Source: Kitasatospora sp. NBC_01287
Lineage (GTDB): Bacteria; Actinomycetota; Actinomycetes; Streptomycetales; Streptomycetaceae
Direction of reading: 5' to 3'
Assembly (NCBI RefSeq): GCF_026340565.1
Contig: NZ_JAPEPB010000001.1
Location: 1,302,001-1,366,000 of the forward strand
DNA length: 64,000 nt
Shown here: positions 17,656 to 25,056 of the stretch, piece by piece
How the letters are laid out: the number at the start of each line of letters is the position of its first letter
Position numbering within the stretch: the stretch's first letter is position 1
The notes under the pieces: generated by a model
The model's input: the letters and a program-made list of their open reading frames with translations, nothing else
The model's database searches: none
What the model was told of the DNA's origin: nothing
Translations under genes and position numbers: made by a program

Positions 17656-18543
17656 TCAGCGGGCGGCGGGGTGCTGCGGGCCGCCGACCGGGGCGGCTGC
17701 CGCATCCTCGACGTCCGGGTCGGGCTCGGGCCCCGCGCCGGACGCTGCCGCCGCTGCCTGCTCCGCGCGGGCGTCACGGAGGTCGCGGCGCAGCAGGACC
17801 ACCCAGCCGGCCGGGATCAGGGCGGCGAAGAGCCACCACTGGATCGCGTAGGGCAGGTGGACGCCCTTGCCGACGACCGCGTCGTCGCCGGTGTTGGTGA
17901 CACTGGGGCTGGGCACCAGTTCGGCCTGGTCGGCGGCCGGCGTCGCGGGGGTGGTGGCGGTGAGCTCCAGGTAGCCCGCCACCACCGGCTGCGACAGCCG
18001 GGTGGTCTGCTCACCGCTGTTGATCAGCATGAACTGCCGGTCCGGCAGTCCGCCGCGCTCACGGATGCCGGTGCTCTTGGCCGTCTCGTCCGGCCGCAGC
18101 CGACCGGTGGCCGTCAGCTGACCGGTGGGGGCCGGCGGCACGGTCGGGTAGGTGCTGGCGTCCGAGCCCGAGGCGACCCAGCCGCGGTTGACCAGCACCA
18201 CCTCACCCGAGGCGGTGACCAGCGGGGTGACCACGTAGTACCCGATGGCGTCGCCGGAGGCGTCGGTGCGCTGGCGGACCACGAACTCGTGGGCCGGGTC
18301 GTAGTGACCGGTGGCGGTCACGGTGCGGTACGTCTCCGAGGTCGGCACGGTGCCGCCCGGCCGGGAGACGGCATCCATCGCGACCGGCTGCGCGGCCATG
18401 GCGGCAGCGGTGGTGCCGTTCTGCCGGTTGGTCTGCTCATAGCGGTGGTACTGCCACTGCCCGAGCAGGATCATGGCGGGGATGATCGCGAAGAAGACGA
18501 GGGTCAGGATCACCCAGCGTCGGGTCATGAGGATACGGAGCAC
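17656..18543 (-). CDS. SURF1-family cytochrome oxidase assembly protein
   Basis: 295 residues from a GTG. An N-terminal membrane helix (WVILTLVFFAIIPAMILLGQ) and a C-terminal one near IQWWLFAALIPAGWVVLL flank an outer domain with the family blocks GHYDP, YYVVTPLV, VLVNRGWV and HLPYAIQWW. SURF1 helps insert heme a into subunit I of the aa3 oxidase. The acidic Ala/Pro-rich tail after the last helix is not part of the conserved protein. It stands alone here. Confidence 0.9.
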   Translation of the reverse strand: MLRILMTRRWVILTLVFFAIIPAMILLGQWQYHRYEQTNRQNGTTAAAMAAQPVAMDAVSRPGGTVPTSETYRTVTATGHYDPAHEFVVRQRTDASGDAIGYYVVTPLVTASGEVVLVNRGWVASGSDASTYPTVPPAPTGQLTATGRLRPDETAKSTGIRERGGLPDRQFMLINSGEQTTRLSQPVVAGYLELTATTPATPAADQAELVPSPSVTNTGDDAVVGKGVHLPYAIQWWLFAALIPAGWVVLLRRDLRDARAEQAAAAASGAGPEPDPDVEDAAAAPVGGPQHPAAR

Positions 18544-18567
18544 CTAGGGACGGTATCGCCGTTTATG

Positions 18568-18632
18568 CCGCTTCCCCGCACCGCCCCCCGCGCTGCCACC
18601 CCGGCGGAGCGGGGGGCGGGGCGGGGAAGCGG
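18568..18632. other. Large imperfect inverted repeat upstream of SURF1
   Basis: Arms 18568-18591 and 18609-18632 are complementary over 24 bases with one mismatch and a 17-base loop. It lies just upstream of the SURF1 start and about 240 bases before the GH18 gene. The remaining sequence of 18544-18867 is G-rich low complexity without a gene. The role is open: a terminator for the opposite direction, or a regulatory structure. Confidence 0.65.
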
Positions 18633-18867
18633 GGCGGGCGCGGCGGTGGGCGGGGCGGGGAGCGGGGCCGAACGGGCGAAGTTGGGGACGGGACGGGCGT
18701 TTCGCGGCCAGGCGGTGACGAAGGCGTCGCTTACCGTGCTCCAGATGGTCCGCATTCTTCATATGAGCACACGATCAAGCTCCTGATGGGCCGTCATCCG
18801 CAGTCAGCGGCGCACCGGTAGGCGTCCCACCGCCGATGCGCCGCCCGGTCCGATCACGAGGACAGCG

Positions 18868-20361
18868 ATGCGCCACCCTCCCCGCCTGGCCCTGACCCTG
18901 GTCCCACTCGCCCTGAGCACAGGGCTCCTGCTGGGCACCCCCTCCCCCGCACAGGCCACCGCGTTACCAGGGCCGGGGTTCCCGGCCCGCTACACCGCCC
19001 CGTACCTGGAAACCTGGCGAGCGGGCTCCTCACTGACCGCGGCCCGGCGGGCCACCGGGCTGCAGTACTTCACGCTCGCCTTCGTGATCAGCGACGGCAC
19101 CTGCAACGGCGCCTTCGACGGCACCGTGCCGGTCACCGACCAGGAGTGGCAGACCGCGCTGAGCCAGCTGCGGACCAGCGGCGGGGACGCCATCGCCTCC
19201 TTCGGTGGCGGCGCCGGCACCGAGCTCGCCCTGACCTGCGAGTCGGTCGGCGCCCTGAAGGCCGCCTACCGGCGGGTGATCGACGCGCTCGACCTGACCG
19301 TGATCGACTTCGACATCGAGGGCACCGGACTCGGCGAGACCGCGGCGATCGACCGCCGCAACCAGGCCCTGGCCGAGCTCTGCCGGGAGTACGCCGCCGG
19401 CGGCCGCACCCTCTCCGTGCACTACACGCTCCCCGCCAACCCGGACGGGCTCTCGGCCGAGTCCCTGCGGCTGCTGCGGAACGCCAGGGAGCGGGGCCTG
19501 GACGTCTCGCTGGTCAACATCATGACGATGGACTACGGGCCCGACCTGAACATGGGCAGGATCGCCACCACGGCCGCCGAGGGCCTGCACGACCAGATGG
19601 CCCGGATCTGGCCGGAGAAGAGCGCCGCCGAGCTCTGGGCGATGCAGGGGAACACCCCGATGATCGGTGTCAACGACGCCACCAACGAGGTCTTCTCCGT
19701 CGAGGACGCCCGCACCTTGGCGAAGTTCGCCGACGAGAAGGGCATCCAGTTGCTCTCCTTCTGGTCGGTGGGCCGCGACCAGTCCTGCCTGACCGAAGGC
19801 GTGCTGGCCGGCACCTGCAGCGGCACGGCGCAGCAGCCGGGCCAGTTCTCCCAGCTGCTGGACCGGCCGCACCCGCGCCGACCGCACCCCGCGCCGGACT
19901 GGCGGCCGCCGCGCTGCCTGGATCCGCTCAGCAGCCTGCTCGGCGACGCCTGCGCGGGCGGCCGGACCGAGGCCGTCGCGAGCCGCGGCGGGACGGGCCG
20001 CAGCGGGGTGGGGCTCGGCGGGGCGGGGCTCGCCGGCGGCGGAGTCGGCGGCGCGAACGGCGGCGGTGCCGGTCTCGGGGGAGGCGGCGGCGGTGCCGGC
20101 GGGCGGCCCGGGGTGCTCGGCGCGCTGGGGGTGCTGGGGACGCGGGGAGCACCGGGGAGCGCGTCCGGCCGGTACAGCCGCGTCGGCTGGGGCGGCCGCT
20201 GCGGAAGCGGCCGGCCGCAGCCGGCGCCCTGGTGCGGCGCTCCGGTGGGGCAAGCGGCGCCACCGCGGCCGAGCGGGGCGGCGGCCGCGCTCGGCCCCGT
20301 GCGGGCGGTGGCCCCGACGGGGGCGCTCGGCCCGGTAGGTCCGGTAGGTCCAGGTCGCTGA
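18868..20361 (+). CDS. Secreted GH18-type chitinase-like protein with Gly-rich tail
   Basis: 497 residues. A signal peptide (LALTLVPLALSTGLLLGTPS, then AQA) is followed by a glycosyl hydrolase 18 barrel: YLETWRAG, FVISDGTCNGAF, IASFGGGAG, and the catalytic strand VIDFDIEG with the DxDxE acid, then VNIMTMDYG and LLSFWSVGRDQSC. The barrel ends near residue 331. The last 165 residues are low complexity, rich in Gly, Pro, Ala and Arg, and match no binding module. Leu33 is a TTA codon at 18964-18966, rare in streptomycetes, so translation may depend on the bldA tRNA. The deacetylase gene 34 bases downstream suggests joint chitin or cell-wall processing. Confidence 0.85.
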   Translation: MRHPPRLALTLVPLALSTGLLLGTPSPAQATALPGPGFPARYTAPYLETWRAGSSLTAARRATGLQYFTLAFVISDGTCNGAFDGTVPVTDQEWQTALSQLRTSGGDAIASFGGGAGTELALTCESVGALKAAYRRVIDALDLTVIDFDIEGTGLGETAAIDRRNQALAELCREYAAGGRTLSVHYTLPANPDGLSAESLRLLRNARERGLDVSLVNIMTMDYGPDLNMGRIATTAAEGLHDQMARIWPEKSAAELWAMQGNTPMIGVNDATNEVFSVEDARTLAKFADEKGIQLLSFWSVGRDQSCLTEGVLAGTCSGTAQQPGQFSQLLDRPHPRRPHPAPDWRPPRCLDPLSSLLGDACAGGRTEAVASRGGTGRSGVGLGGAGLAGGGVGGANGGGAGLGGGGGGAGGRPGVLGALGVLGTRGAPGSASGRYSRVGWGGRCGSGRPQPAPWCGAPVGQAAPPRPSGAAAALGPVRAVAPTGALGPVGPVGPGR

Positions 20362-20394
20362 GGCGGGTTCGCGTCTCCGGAGGTAGCAAACGGC

Positions 20395-21387
20395 ATGACG
20401 ATCAATCAGATCCACGCATCGAGAAGGCTTCTCCTCACCGCCTGCGGCGCGGCGCTGCTCTGCGCCTGCGGTCGGACCCACCTCAACCGGGGAGCCGCGC
20501 CCGTTCCGGCCGGCGCCGCGGCCGGGACGGCGGCGCCATCGGGCTCGGGCGCGGCCTCGGCGTCGGGCTCGGCTTCGGCTTCGGCTTCGGCTTCAGCTTC
20601 GGCTTCGGCTTCGGCTTCGGCTTCGGGCTCAGCCTCGGGCTCGGGCTCGGCTTCGGCGAGCGGTGCGCCGGGGGCGGCCACCGCGGCGGCGGCACCACCG
20701 ACGCCGACGCCGAGCCCGGCCCCGACCGTGCCACCCGGAAACTCGGCGGCGGTCACCGGGCGGGCGGACACCACCGTGCACGGCGGCCCCAAGGTGGTGG
20801 CGCTGACCTTCGACGACGGCCCCAGCCCGATCGACACCCCGCACGTCCTGGACATCCTGCGCGAGCACGGCGTCACGGCGACGTTCTTCATGATCGGCAT
20901 GAACGTCAAGCGCTACCCGGACACCGTGCGGCAGGTCGTGGAGGCCGGCCACCAGGTCGGCAACCACACCTGGTCGCACCCGGACCTCGGTACCCTCTCC
21001 CGCGCCGGGGTCCGCCGGGAGATCGAGCGCACCAGCGACATCATCGCCACCACCTGCGGGGAGCGCCCCGCCCTGTTCCGCGCCCCGGGCGGCCACTTCA
21101 CCCGCAACTCCTACGCGGTCTGCGCCGACCTCGGCCTGCGCTCGATCTGCTGGAACGTGGACCCGGAGGACTGGTCGAACCCCGGCGCCGCCGCCATCAC
21201 CAGCCGGGTGCTGAGCACCACGCGGACCAGCTCGATCGTGCTCAACCACGACGGCTGCCTGACCGACACGCTGATCACCGCGCCCGGCGGCCCTGGTGAC
21301 CGCTCGCAGACCGTGGACGCGCTGCGCGTCTACCTGCCGAAGCTCCTGGCCGCGGGCTACCGGTTCACCGTCCCGGACAGGTCGTAG
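20395..21387 (+). CDS. Polysaccharide deacetylase (CE4/NodB) lipoprotein
   Basis: 330 residues. A signal with a cysteine cluster (LLLTACGAALLCACG) suggests a lipoprotein. A Ser-Ala-Gly linker covers about residues 47-95, followed by a Pro-rich stretch. The NodB domain from about 125 has TFDDGPS (catalytic Asp and metal Asp), the metal-binding HTWSHPD, FRAPGGH, and a late VLNHDG. These enzymes remove N-acetyl groups from chitin oligomers or peptidoglycan. It closely follows the GH18 gene and probably shares its transcript; a hairpin ends the unit. Confidence 0.9.
   Translation: MTINQIHASRRLLLTACGAALLCACGRTHLNRGAAPVPAGAAAGTAAPSGSGAASASGSASASASASASASASASASGSASGSGSASASGAPGAATAAAAPPTPTPSPAPTVPPGNSAAVTGRADTTVHGGPKVVALTFDDGPSPIDTPHVLDILREHGVTATFFMIGMNVKRYPDTVRQVVEAGHQVGNHTWSHPDLGTLSRAGVRREIERTSDIIATTCGERPALFRAPGGHFTRNSYAVCADLGLRSICWNVDPEDWSNPGAAAITSRVLSTTRTSSIVLNHDGCLTDTLITAPGGPGDRSQTVDALRVYLPKLLAAGYRFTVPDRS
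20560..20660. repeat. TCGGCT-type hexamer repeat encoding a Ser-Ala linker
   Basis: The hexamer TCGGCT recurs many times with single-base variants (TCAGCT, TCGGGC) inside the deacetylase gene. Each unit adds Ser-Ala or Ser-Gly, so changes in copy number alter linker length without a frameshift. Confidence 0.85.
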
Positions 21388-21411
21388 CGCCGGCCCGGGA
21401 CCCGGGCAGGA

Positions 21412-21450
21412 CCGAGGCCGCCACCGGCAGCACCGCGGTGGCGGCCTCGG
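21412..21450 (+). terminator. Hairpin terminator after the deacetylase gene
   Basis: A perfect 14-base stem (CCGAGGCCGCCACC and its complement), extendable by one further inner pair, with a short loop, 24 bases after the deacetylase stop. No T run follows, as usual in streptomycetes. It faces the convergent merR gene and could serve both. Confidence 0.75.
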
Positions 21451-21513
21451 CCGCGCCCGCACCGGGGCGGGACCGGGAGCGGGGTCGGGAATGGGGGCCA
21501 TCACTTGACCTGT

Positions 21514-22470
21514 TCAGGTCTCCACGGCGGTGGCGGGGCCCAGGCCGTTTCGCAGGGCCTGGATGAGCCAGGGGTGCACCGGGAGCAGGTTCGGTAGGAC
21601 CTGCCAGCCGTTGATGATCCACACCAACCGCCAGTACCGGTCGACCCGGGGATCGTGCGCCTCTTCGAACTGCTGGGCCATCCAGTCCCGGAATTCCGCG
21701 TCCGGGGTGCGCGCGAATACCTCGGCGAAGCGGTGCACGAGGTCGTCGATGACGGGCACGGCCCTGTCGTTGAGCGGGTCGATGCCCGACTCCATGGCCT
21801 CGACGACCTTCTGACGGGTGAATTCCGTCAGTTCCTCGCCGGCCTCGCGCTCGATGTCGAGCGTGTGCCCAGCGGCCTGGCGCGTGGCTGTTCGGCGCAT
21901 CCGGGCCCGGAAGTCCTCGTCGCCGACCAGCTCGGTGAGTTCCACCCACGCGGCGACCTGCTCGCTGGACGGATCACCGGGGAGGTCGGGAGCGGCAGCG
22001 CGAACCATGGCCACCGCGGCCGCATCGGCATCCACTGTGCCGAAGGTGCCGTCCAGGAAATCGTCGATCAGACGTCGGCGTTCCTCGCCGGTCAACTGCG
22101 TGAGCCTGTGCATGAGTTTGGTCTCCTCGGGGCTGGACCGGCGGCCGGCCACGACTCGCAGAACGCTCCGGCGCAGTTGCAGCACCCGGATCTGGACGTC
22201 CAGGGCGTCGGCCTGCGCCGCGGCGACTTCCGCCACCGAGAACTCGCGGTCCAGTACCCCTTGGATCGTGGCCAGGTCCATGCCCAGTTCGCGCAGTGTG
22301 CGCAGGAGTTCCAAACGGAGCAGTGCGTCGAGGTCGTAGAGCCGATAACCGGCGGGACTTCGGGTGGTCGGCGCTACCACCCCCGAATCGGAGTAGAACC
22401 GGATGGTCCTCACGGACAAGCCGGTCCGCCGGGAAAGCTCCCCGATCGAGTAGAGGGTCGTAACGTCCAT
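21514..22470 (-). CDS. MerR-family transcriptional regulator with large ligand domain
   Basis: 318 residues from the ATG at 22470 (MDVTTLYSIGELSRRTGLS). A winged helix-turn-helix (SIGELSRRTGLSVRTIRFYS, GYRLYDLDALLRLELL) is followed by the dimerisation coiled coil and a helical C-terminal domain of about 220 residues without the cysteine patterns of metal sensors. That size is closer to multidrug or TipA-like sensors. A GTG at 22497 in frame is an alternative start but would lie inside the operator. The upstream promoter suggests autoregulation and a near-leaderless message. Confidence 0.88.
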   Translation of the reverse strand: MDVTTLYSIGELSRRTGLSVRTIRFYSDSGVVAPTTRSPAGYRLYDLDALLRLELLRTLRELGMDLATIQGVLDREFSVAEVAAAQADALDVQIRVLQLRRSVLRVVAGRRSSPEETKLMHRLTQLTGEERRRLIDDFLDGTFGTVDADAAAVAMVRAAAPDLPGDPSSEQVAAWVELTELVGDEDFRARMRRTATRQAAGHTLDIEREAGEELTEFTRQKVVEAMESGIDPLNDRAVPVIDDLVHRFAEVFARTPDAEFRDWMAQQFEEAHDPRVDRYWRLVWIINGWQVLPNLLPVHPWLIQALRNGLGPATAVET

Positions 22471-22477
22471 GTCCCCC

Positions 22478-22508
22478 ACTCTGCTGTCTCCAGTCACTGG
22501 AGGCTCAA
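22478..22508 (-). promoter_or_regulatory. MerR-type promoter with 19-bp spacer and palindromic operator
   Basis: On the minus strand TTGAGC (22503-22508) and CAGAGT (22478-22483) are separated by 19 bases. The perfect inverted repeat CTCCAGTCACTGGAG (22488-22502) fills most of the spacer. An over-long spacer carrying the operator is the hallmark of MerR-regulated promoters. Transcription would start almost at the merR ATG. Confidence 0.75.
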
Positions 22509-22572
22509 GGCTATTCCCCTACTGGGCCCCTGACCGAGACGCCCTCCCAGTTGCTGAGGTACGGGCGGCCAT

Positions 22573-22713
22573 GTGCCGTCCGCTGATCGTCAGGCCGACT
22601 GGCACGCCCTGCACGCGCTGGGCGAGCCATGGCACAACCTGCGTCACCGCTCGCTGGTGGCCTGTGACCACGAGCCCTTGGACTCATTCATCCAGGAGCT
22701 GCGGGCATGGTCG
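22573..22713 (+). pseudogene. Possible coding remnant on the plus strand
   Basis: The frame reads DWHALHALGEPWHNLRHRS then ACDHEPLDSFIQELRAW. Its composition and third-position GC are protein-like. It has no proper start and runs antisense into the 3' end of the GNAT gene. It may be the surviving piece of a lost gene. The family is not recognised. Confidence 0.35.
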
Positions 22714-23252
22714 GGATCAGCGTCACCGTCGCTGTTCGCCGTCGTGTCGGTCCAGGCGATCTCGAAGTACCTGACGCGTTCGTCCTGTCCGGCCGGCAGC
22801 ATGCCGGCCGCCGTCATGACGTGGTGGGACGCGGCGTTGTCGTGGTCGGCGTCGCCCTTCACGCGGGTGACGCCGCGCGCCCGTGCGAACAGCAGCAGTT
22901 CGCGGAGGGCTTCGGCGGCGTATCCCTGGCCGCGCACCGACGGGATGAGGCCGTAGCCGATCGTGACGCTGCCGTTCGCGTCCGCGGGCCCGTGGAAGCC
23001 CAGACCGCCGATCGCGTGTCCGTCCTCGCGGCGACGGATCTCGTAGTTGCCGAACGGCTGGGGATCACCGGTGTCCGCACAGGTGCCCAGGAAGCGCCTG
23101 GCGGCGAACACGTCGCCTTCGGTGGGGTATTCGGCCGCCCAGTGGGCATCGCCGCTCGGCCTCCCCGCCACCACTCGCTCGGCCTCGCCGACACTCATCG
23201 GGTGGAGCACGAGCCGCGCCGTCACAAGATCGCCCTCAGTAGGATCGCCCAT
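22644..23252 (-). CDS. GNAT-family N-acetyltransferase
   Basis: 202 residues from the ATG at 23252, or 193 from the GTG at 23225, which has the better ribosome binding site (GAGGG, seven bases ahead). The acetyl-CoA binding motif is IPSVRGQGYAAEALRELLLF (Q/RxxGxG/A type). TVRLVLHP-like TARLVLHPM opens the domain, and NYEIRRREDGHAIGGLGFHG is motif D/C. DHDNAASHHVMTAAGM follows. Similar to RimJ/RimL-type transferases. The last 25 residues (DPDHARSSWMNESKGS and on) are not conserved and may stem from a rearranged 3' end. Substrate unknown. Confidence 0.85.
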   Translation of the reverse strand: MGDPTEGDLVTARLVLHPMSVGEAERVVAGRPSGDAHWAAEYPTEGDVFAARRFLGTCADTGDPQPFGNYEIRRREDGHAIGGLGFHGPADANGSVTIGYGLIPSVRGQGYAAEALRELLLFARARGVTRVKGDADHDNAASHHVMTAAGMLPAGQDERVRYFEIAWTDTTANSDGDADPDHARSSWMNESKGSWSQATSER

Positions 23253-23463
23253 GGCAAGGAGGAGTATCACGCGGGCCGAGCGGGCCGCACTCGAATTCGC
23301 CGACGCGACCGGCGGCGCCACACCCCTGATGGTGACGGCCTGGTTCGGGCCCACCGCGCCCTGGACGATCGGCGGCGGAATCGGCCTGCTGGTTGGCCTG
23401 GCGACGCTGCCGGCACTGCTGCGCCGGCCGTCACGGGCCGAGCTGCTGAGCACCGCCGAGTGA
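23251..23463 (+). CDS. Small hypothetical membrane protein
   Basis: 70 residues, third-position GC typical of real genes. An N-terminal basic part (MARRSITRAERAALEF) is followed by a hydrophobic helix around IGGGIGLLVGLATLPALL. Its ATG shares the palindrome CATG with the ATG of the divergent GNAT gene. A hairpin terminator follows 20 bases after the stop. No family recognised. Confidence 0.55.
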   Translation: MARRSITRAERAALEFADATGGATPLMVTAWFGPTAPWTIGGGIGLLVGLATLPALLRRPSRAELLSTAE

Positions 23464-23483
23464 GGAGCAGCTGACCCTCCACC

Positions 23484-23519
23484 GAGCGCCGCACCCACCG
23501 TGACCGGGGTGCGGCGCTC
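23484..23519 (+). terminator. Hairpin terminator
   Basis: A perfect 13-base stem (23484-23496 with 23507-23519) and a 10-base loop, directly after the small membrane protein gene. It isolates the urease promoter from upstream reading. Confidence 0.8.
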
Positions 23520-23551
23520 TGTCGATCCCCCGGCGGGCCCGAGTTCTAAAG

Positions 23552-23590
23552 AGATGGCCAAACCTCTCAAAAGATGGCCAAGCCTTTCAA
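23552..23590. promoter_or_regulatory. Direct repeats upstream of the urease promoter
   Basis: Two near-identical copies of AGATGGCCAA(A/G)CCT(C/T)TCAA at 23552-23570 and 23572-23590, spaced 20 bases start to start, about two helical turns. The second ends eight bases before the -35 element. This is the position and phasing expected for an activator dimer or tandem operator. The binding protein is unknown; the sequence does not match the GlnR box as I know it. Confidence 0.65.
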
Positions 23591-23597
23591 CAGTGTG

Positions 23598-23626
23598 TTG
23601 ACGAGCCCTGCTGGTCGCTCTACGTT
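23598..23626 (+). promoter_or_regulatory. Sigma-HrdB-type promoter of the urease operon
   Basis: TTGACG (23598-23603), 17-base spacer, TACGTT (23621-23626). Transcription from about 23633 gives a leader of roughly 190 bases before ureA. The leader contains short inverted repeats (TTCCA/TGGAA around 23648-23662) of unknown role and no convincing gene. Confidence 0.75.
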
Positions 23627-23824
23627 TCTCATATCCGGAAACTGAATTCCACATTATGGAACATGCCGCGGCCTGCCCGGATCCCCGCTCGCAGACCGCG
23701 GTCCTCGGTGGCCACCCGATGACAGCCCGACAGACCCGCCCCGGCACGCTCCGGCACGCCCTGGGCCGGCCAGCCGTGCCTCCGACCGCCCCGCAAGAAC
23801 CCCGCCCCCGAAAGGAGTCGCACC

Positions 23825-24130
23825 ATGAACCTCGCTCCGCGCGAGATCGACAAGCTCTTCGTCTACGTGGTGGCCGACCTCGCGCGCCGCCGCCGTGATC
23901 GCGGGGTCAAGCTGAACTACAGCGAGGCCGTCGCCCTGATCAGCGAGGCGATCCTGGAGGCGGCCCGGGACGGCAGGACGGTCGCCGAGTGCATGGAGCT
24001 CGGCAAGAAGATCGTCGCCGCCGACGACGTCATGCCCGGTGTGCGGGAGATGCTGCCGCTGCTGCAGATCGAGGCCGCCTTCGTGGACGGCACCAAGCTG
24101 GTCTCCTGCCACGACCCGGTCGGGGCCTGA
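23825..24130 (+). CDS. ureA: Urease gamma subunit
   Basis: 101 residues, the standard length. The whole sequence follows the family: MNLAPREIDKLFVYVVADLA, LNYSEAVALISEAILE, ARDGRTVAECMELGKKI, DVMPGVREMLPLLQIEA and VSCHDP. An AAAGGAG lies just upstream. First gene of a nine-gene unit. Together with UreB and UreC it forms the nickel urease that splits urea into ammonia and carbamate in the cytoplasm. Confidence 0.97.
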   Translation: MNLAPREIDKLFVYVVADLARRRRDRGVKLNYSEAVALISEAILEAARDGRTVAECMELGKKIVAADDVMPGVREMLPLLQIEAAFVDGTKLVSCHDPVGA

Positions 24131-24133
24131 GCC

Positions 24134-25006
24134 GTGCTGGAGCTGGATGCCGCGACCGGACCGGTCGTCACGGAACTGGCCGCCACTCAACTGCCCGCCA
24201 CTCAACTGCCCGCCGACCTGATCCTGGTCGGCGGGCACGAGAGCGGTGCCGGGAGCCGGCTGCGCCCGCTGCTCACCGGCGATGTCAGGGCCGGCGAGGT
24301 CCGGGCCGTCGGGGTCGGCCGGGAGCTGGCGGCCGCTGTCGCCGGTGCGCTGGCCGCGTCGGAGCGGCCGGTCTGCGTGGTGCCGATGACACTGGGCCGC
24401 GATCCCCGGCTGGTCGCCGACACCGCCCGGACGCTGCGCTGGCTGGCCGACCAGGACCGGCCGGGGCGGATCGCGCTCTGCGACCCGTTCGGCGACGCCG
24501 CGCACCTGATCGGCTGGTTGCGCGCCGCTGCCGGGCGGACCCGCGCCACCGAGCCCGACGAGACGGCGGTGCTGGTCAGCGCGCCCGCCGCGGGACCGTT
24601 CGAGGACGCCGAGTTGTTCCGGATCGCCCGGCTGGTACGCCAGTACCGGACCCACCGCTGGGTGGAGGTCGCCTTCGAGGGCGGCGATCCGGGCATCGCC
24701 GAGGGCGTTGAGCGCTGCCGCCGGCTCGGCGCCCGCCAGGTCGTGGTCCTGCCGGCCGCCTTCGGCCCCGCACCGACCGCGCCGGGCGCGGAGGACGGCG
24801 GGCCGCTGCTCTCGGCGCGGGCCGTGGCCGGGGTGCTGCGGGCCCGGACGGCCATCGCGCTGGACCGCCTGCGCCACGGCGAGGACGGCATCGCGGCCGG
24901 GCTCGGCGCCGAGCACGGGCACGGCTTCCCGCACTCGCACGGGCACGGGCCGGGGCACGGGCACAGCCACAGCCACACCCGCGCCCACGCCCCCAGTGAC
25001 CGTTGA
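24134..25006 (+). CDS. CbiX/sirohydrochlorin-chelatase-like protein with His-rich tail
   Basis: 290 residues from a GTG three bases after ureA. The body has the two-half chelatase fold of the CbiX/CfbA family: [19 protein letters not shown] with the first-site His and Gly-Ser-Arg, then [20 protein letters not shown], then a second half with [20 protein letters not shown] and [12 protein letters not shown]. The usual second catalytic histidine in that last block is not visible. The C-terminus from about residue 258 holds at least ten histidines in 25 residues ([17 protein letters not shown] and on). CbiX-type enzymes insert cobalt or nickel into sirohydrochlorin. In this operon no ureE is seen, so a nickel-binding or delivery role for urease is the natural inference. 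Unusual for the operon. Confidence 0.8.
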   Translation: MLELDAATGPVVTELAATQLPATQLPADLILVGGHESGAGSRLRPLLTGDVRAGEVRAVGVGRELAAAVAGALAASERPVCVVPMTLGRDPRLVADTARTLRWLADQDRPGRIALCDPFGDAAHLIGWLRAAAGRTRATEPDETAVLVSAPAAGPFEDAELFRIARLVRQYRTHRWVEVAFEGGDPGIAEGVERCRRLGARQVVVLPAAFGPAPTAPGAEDGGPLLSARAVAGVLRARTAIALDRLRHGEDGIAAGLGAEHGHGFPHSHGHGPGHGHSHSHTRAHAPSDR

Positions 25007-25056
25007 GCCACCCCGCCACTCCCCCACCGCTTCGCTGCCGAAAAGAGAGAACACCC

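Noticed and set aside
23552..23590. GlnR binding site upstream of urease
   Set aside because: The GTnAC/GAAAC spacing pattern is not present on either strand; kept as an unassigned repeat.
23656..23898. 80-codon frame overlapping the urease leader and ureA
   Set aside because: Arg/Pro-rich and overlaps ureA out of frame; the leader is better read as untranslated.
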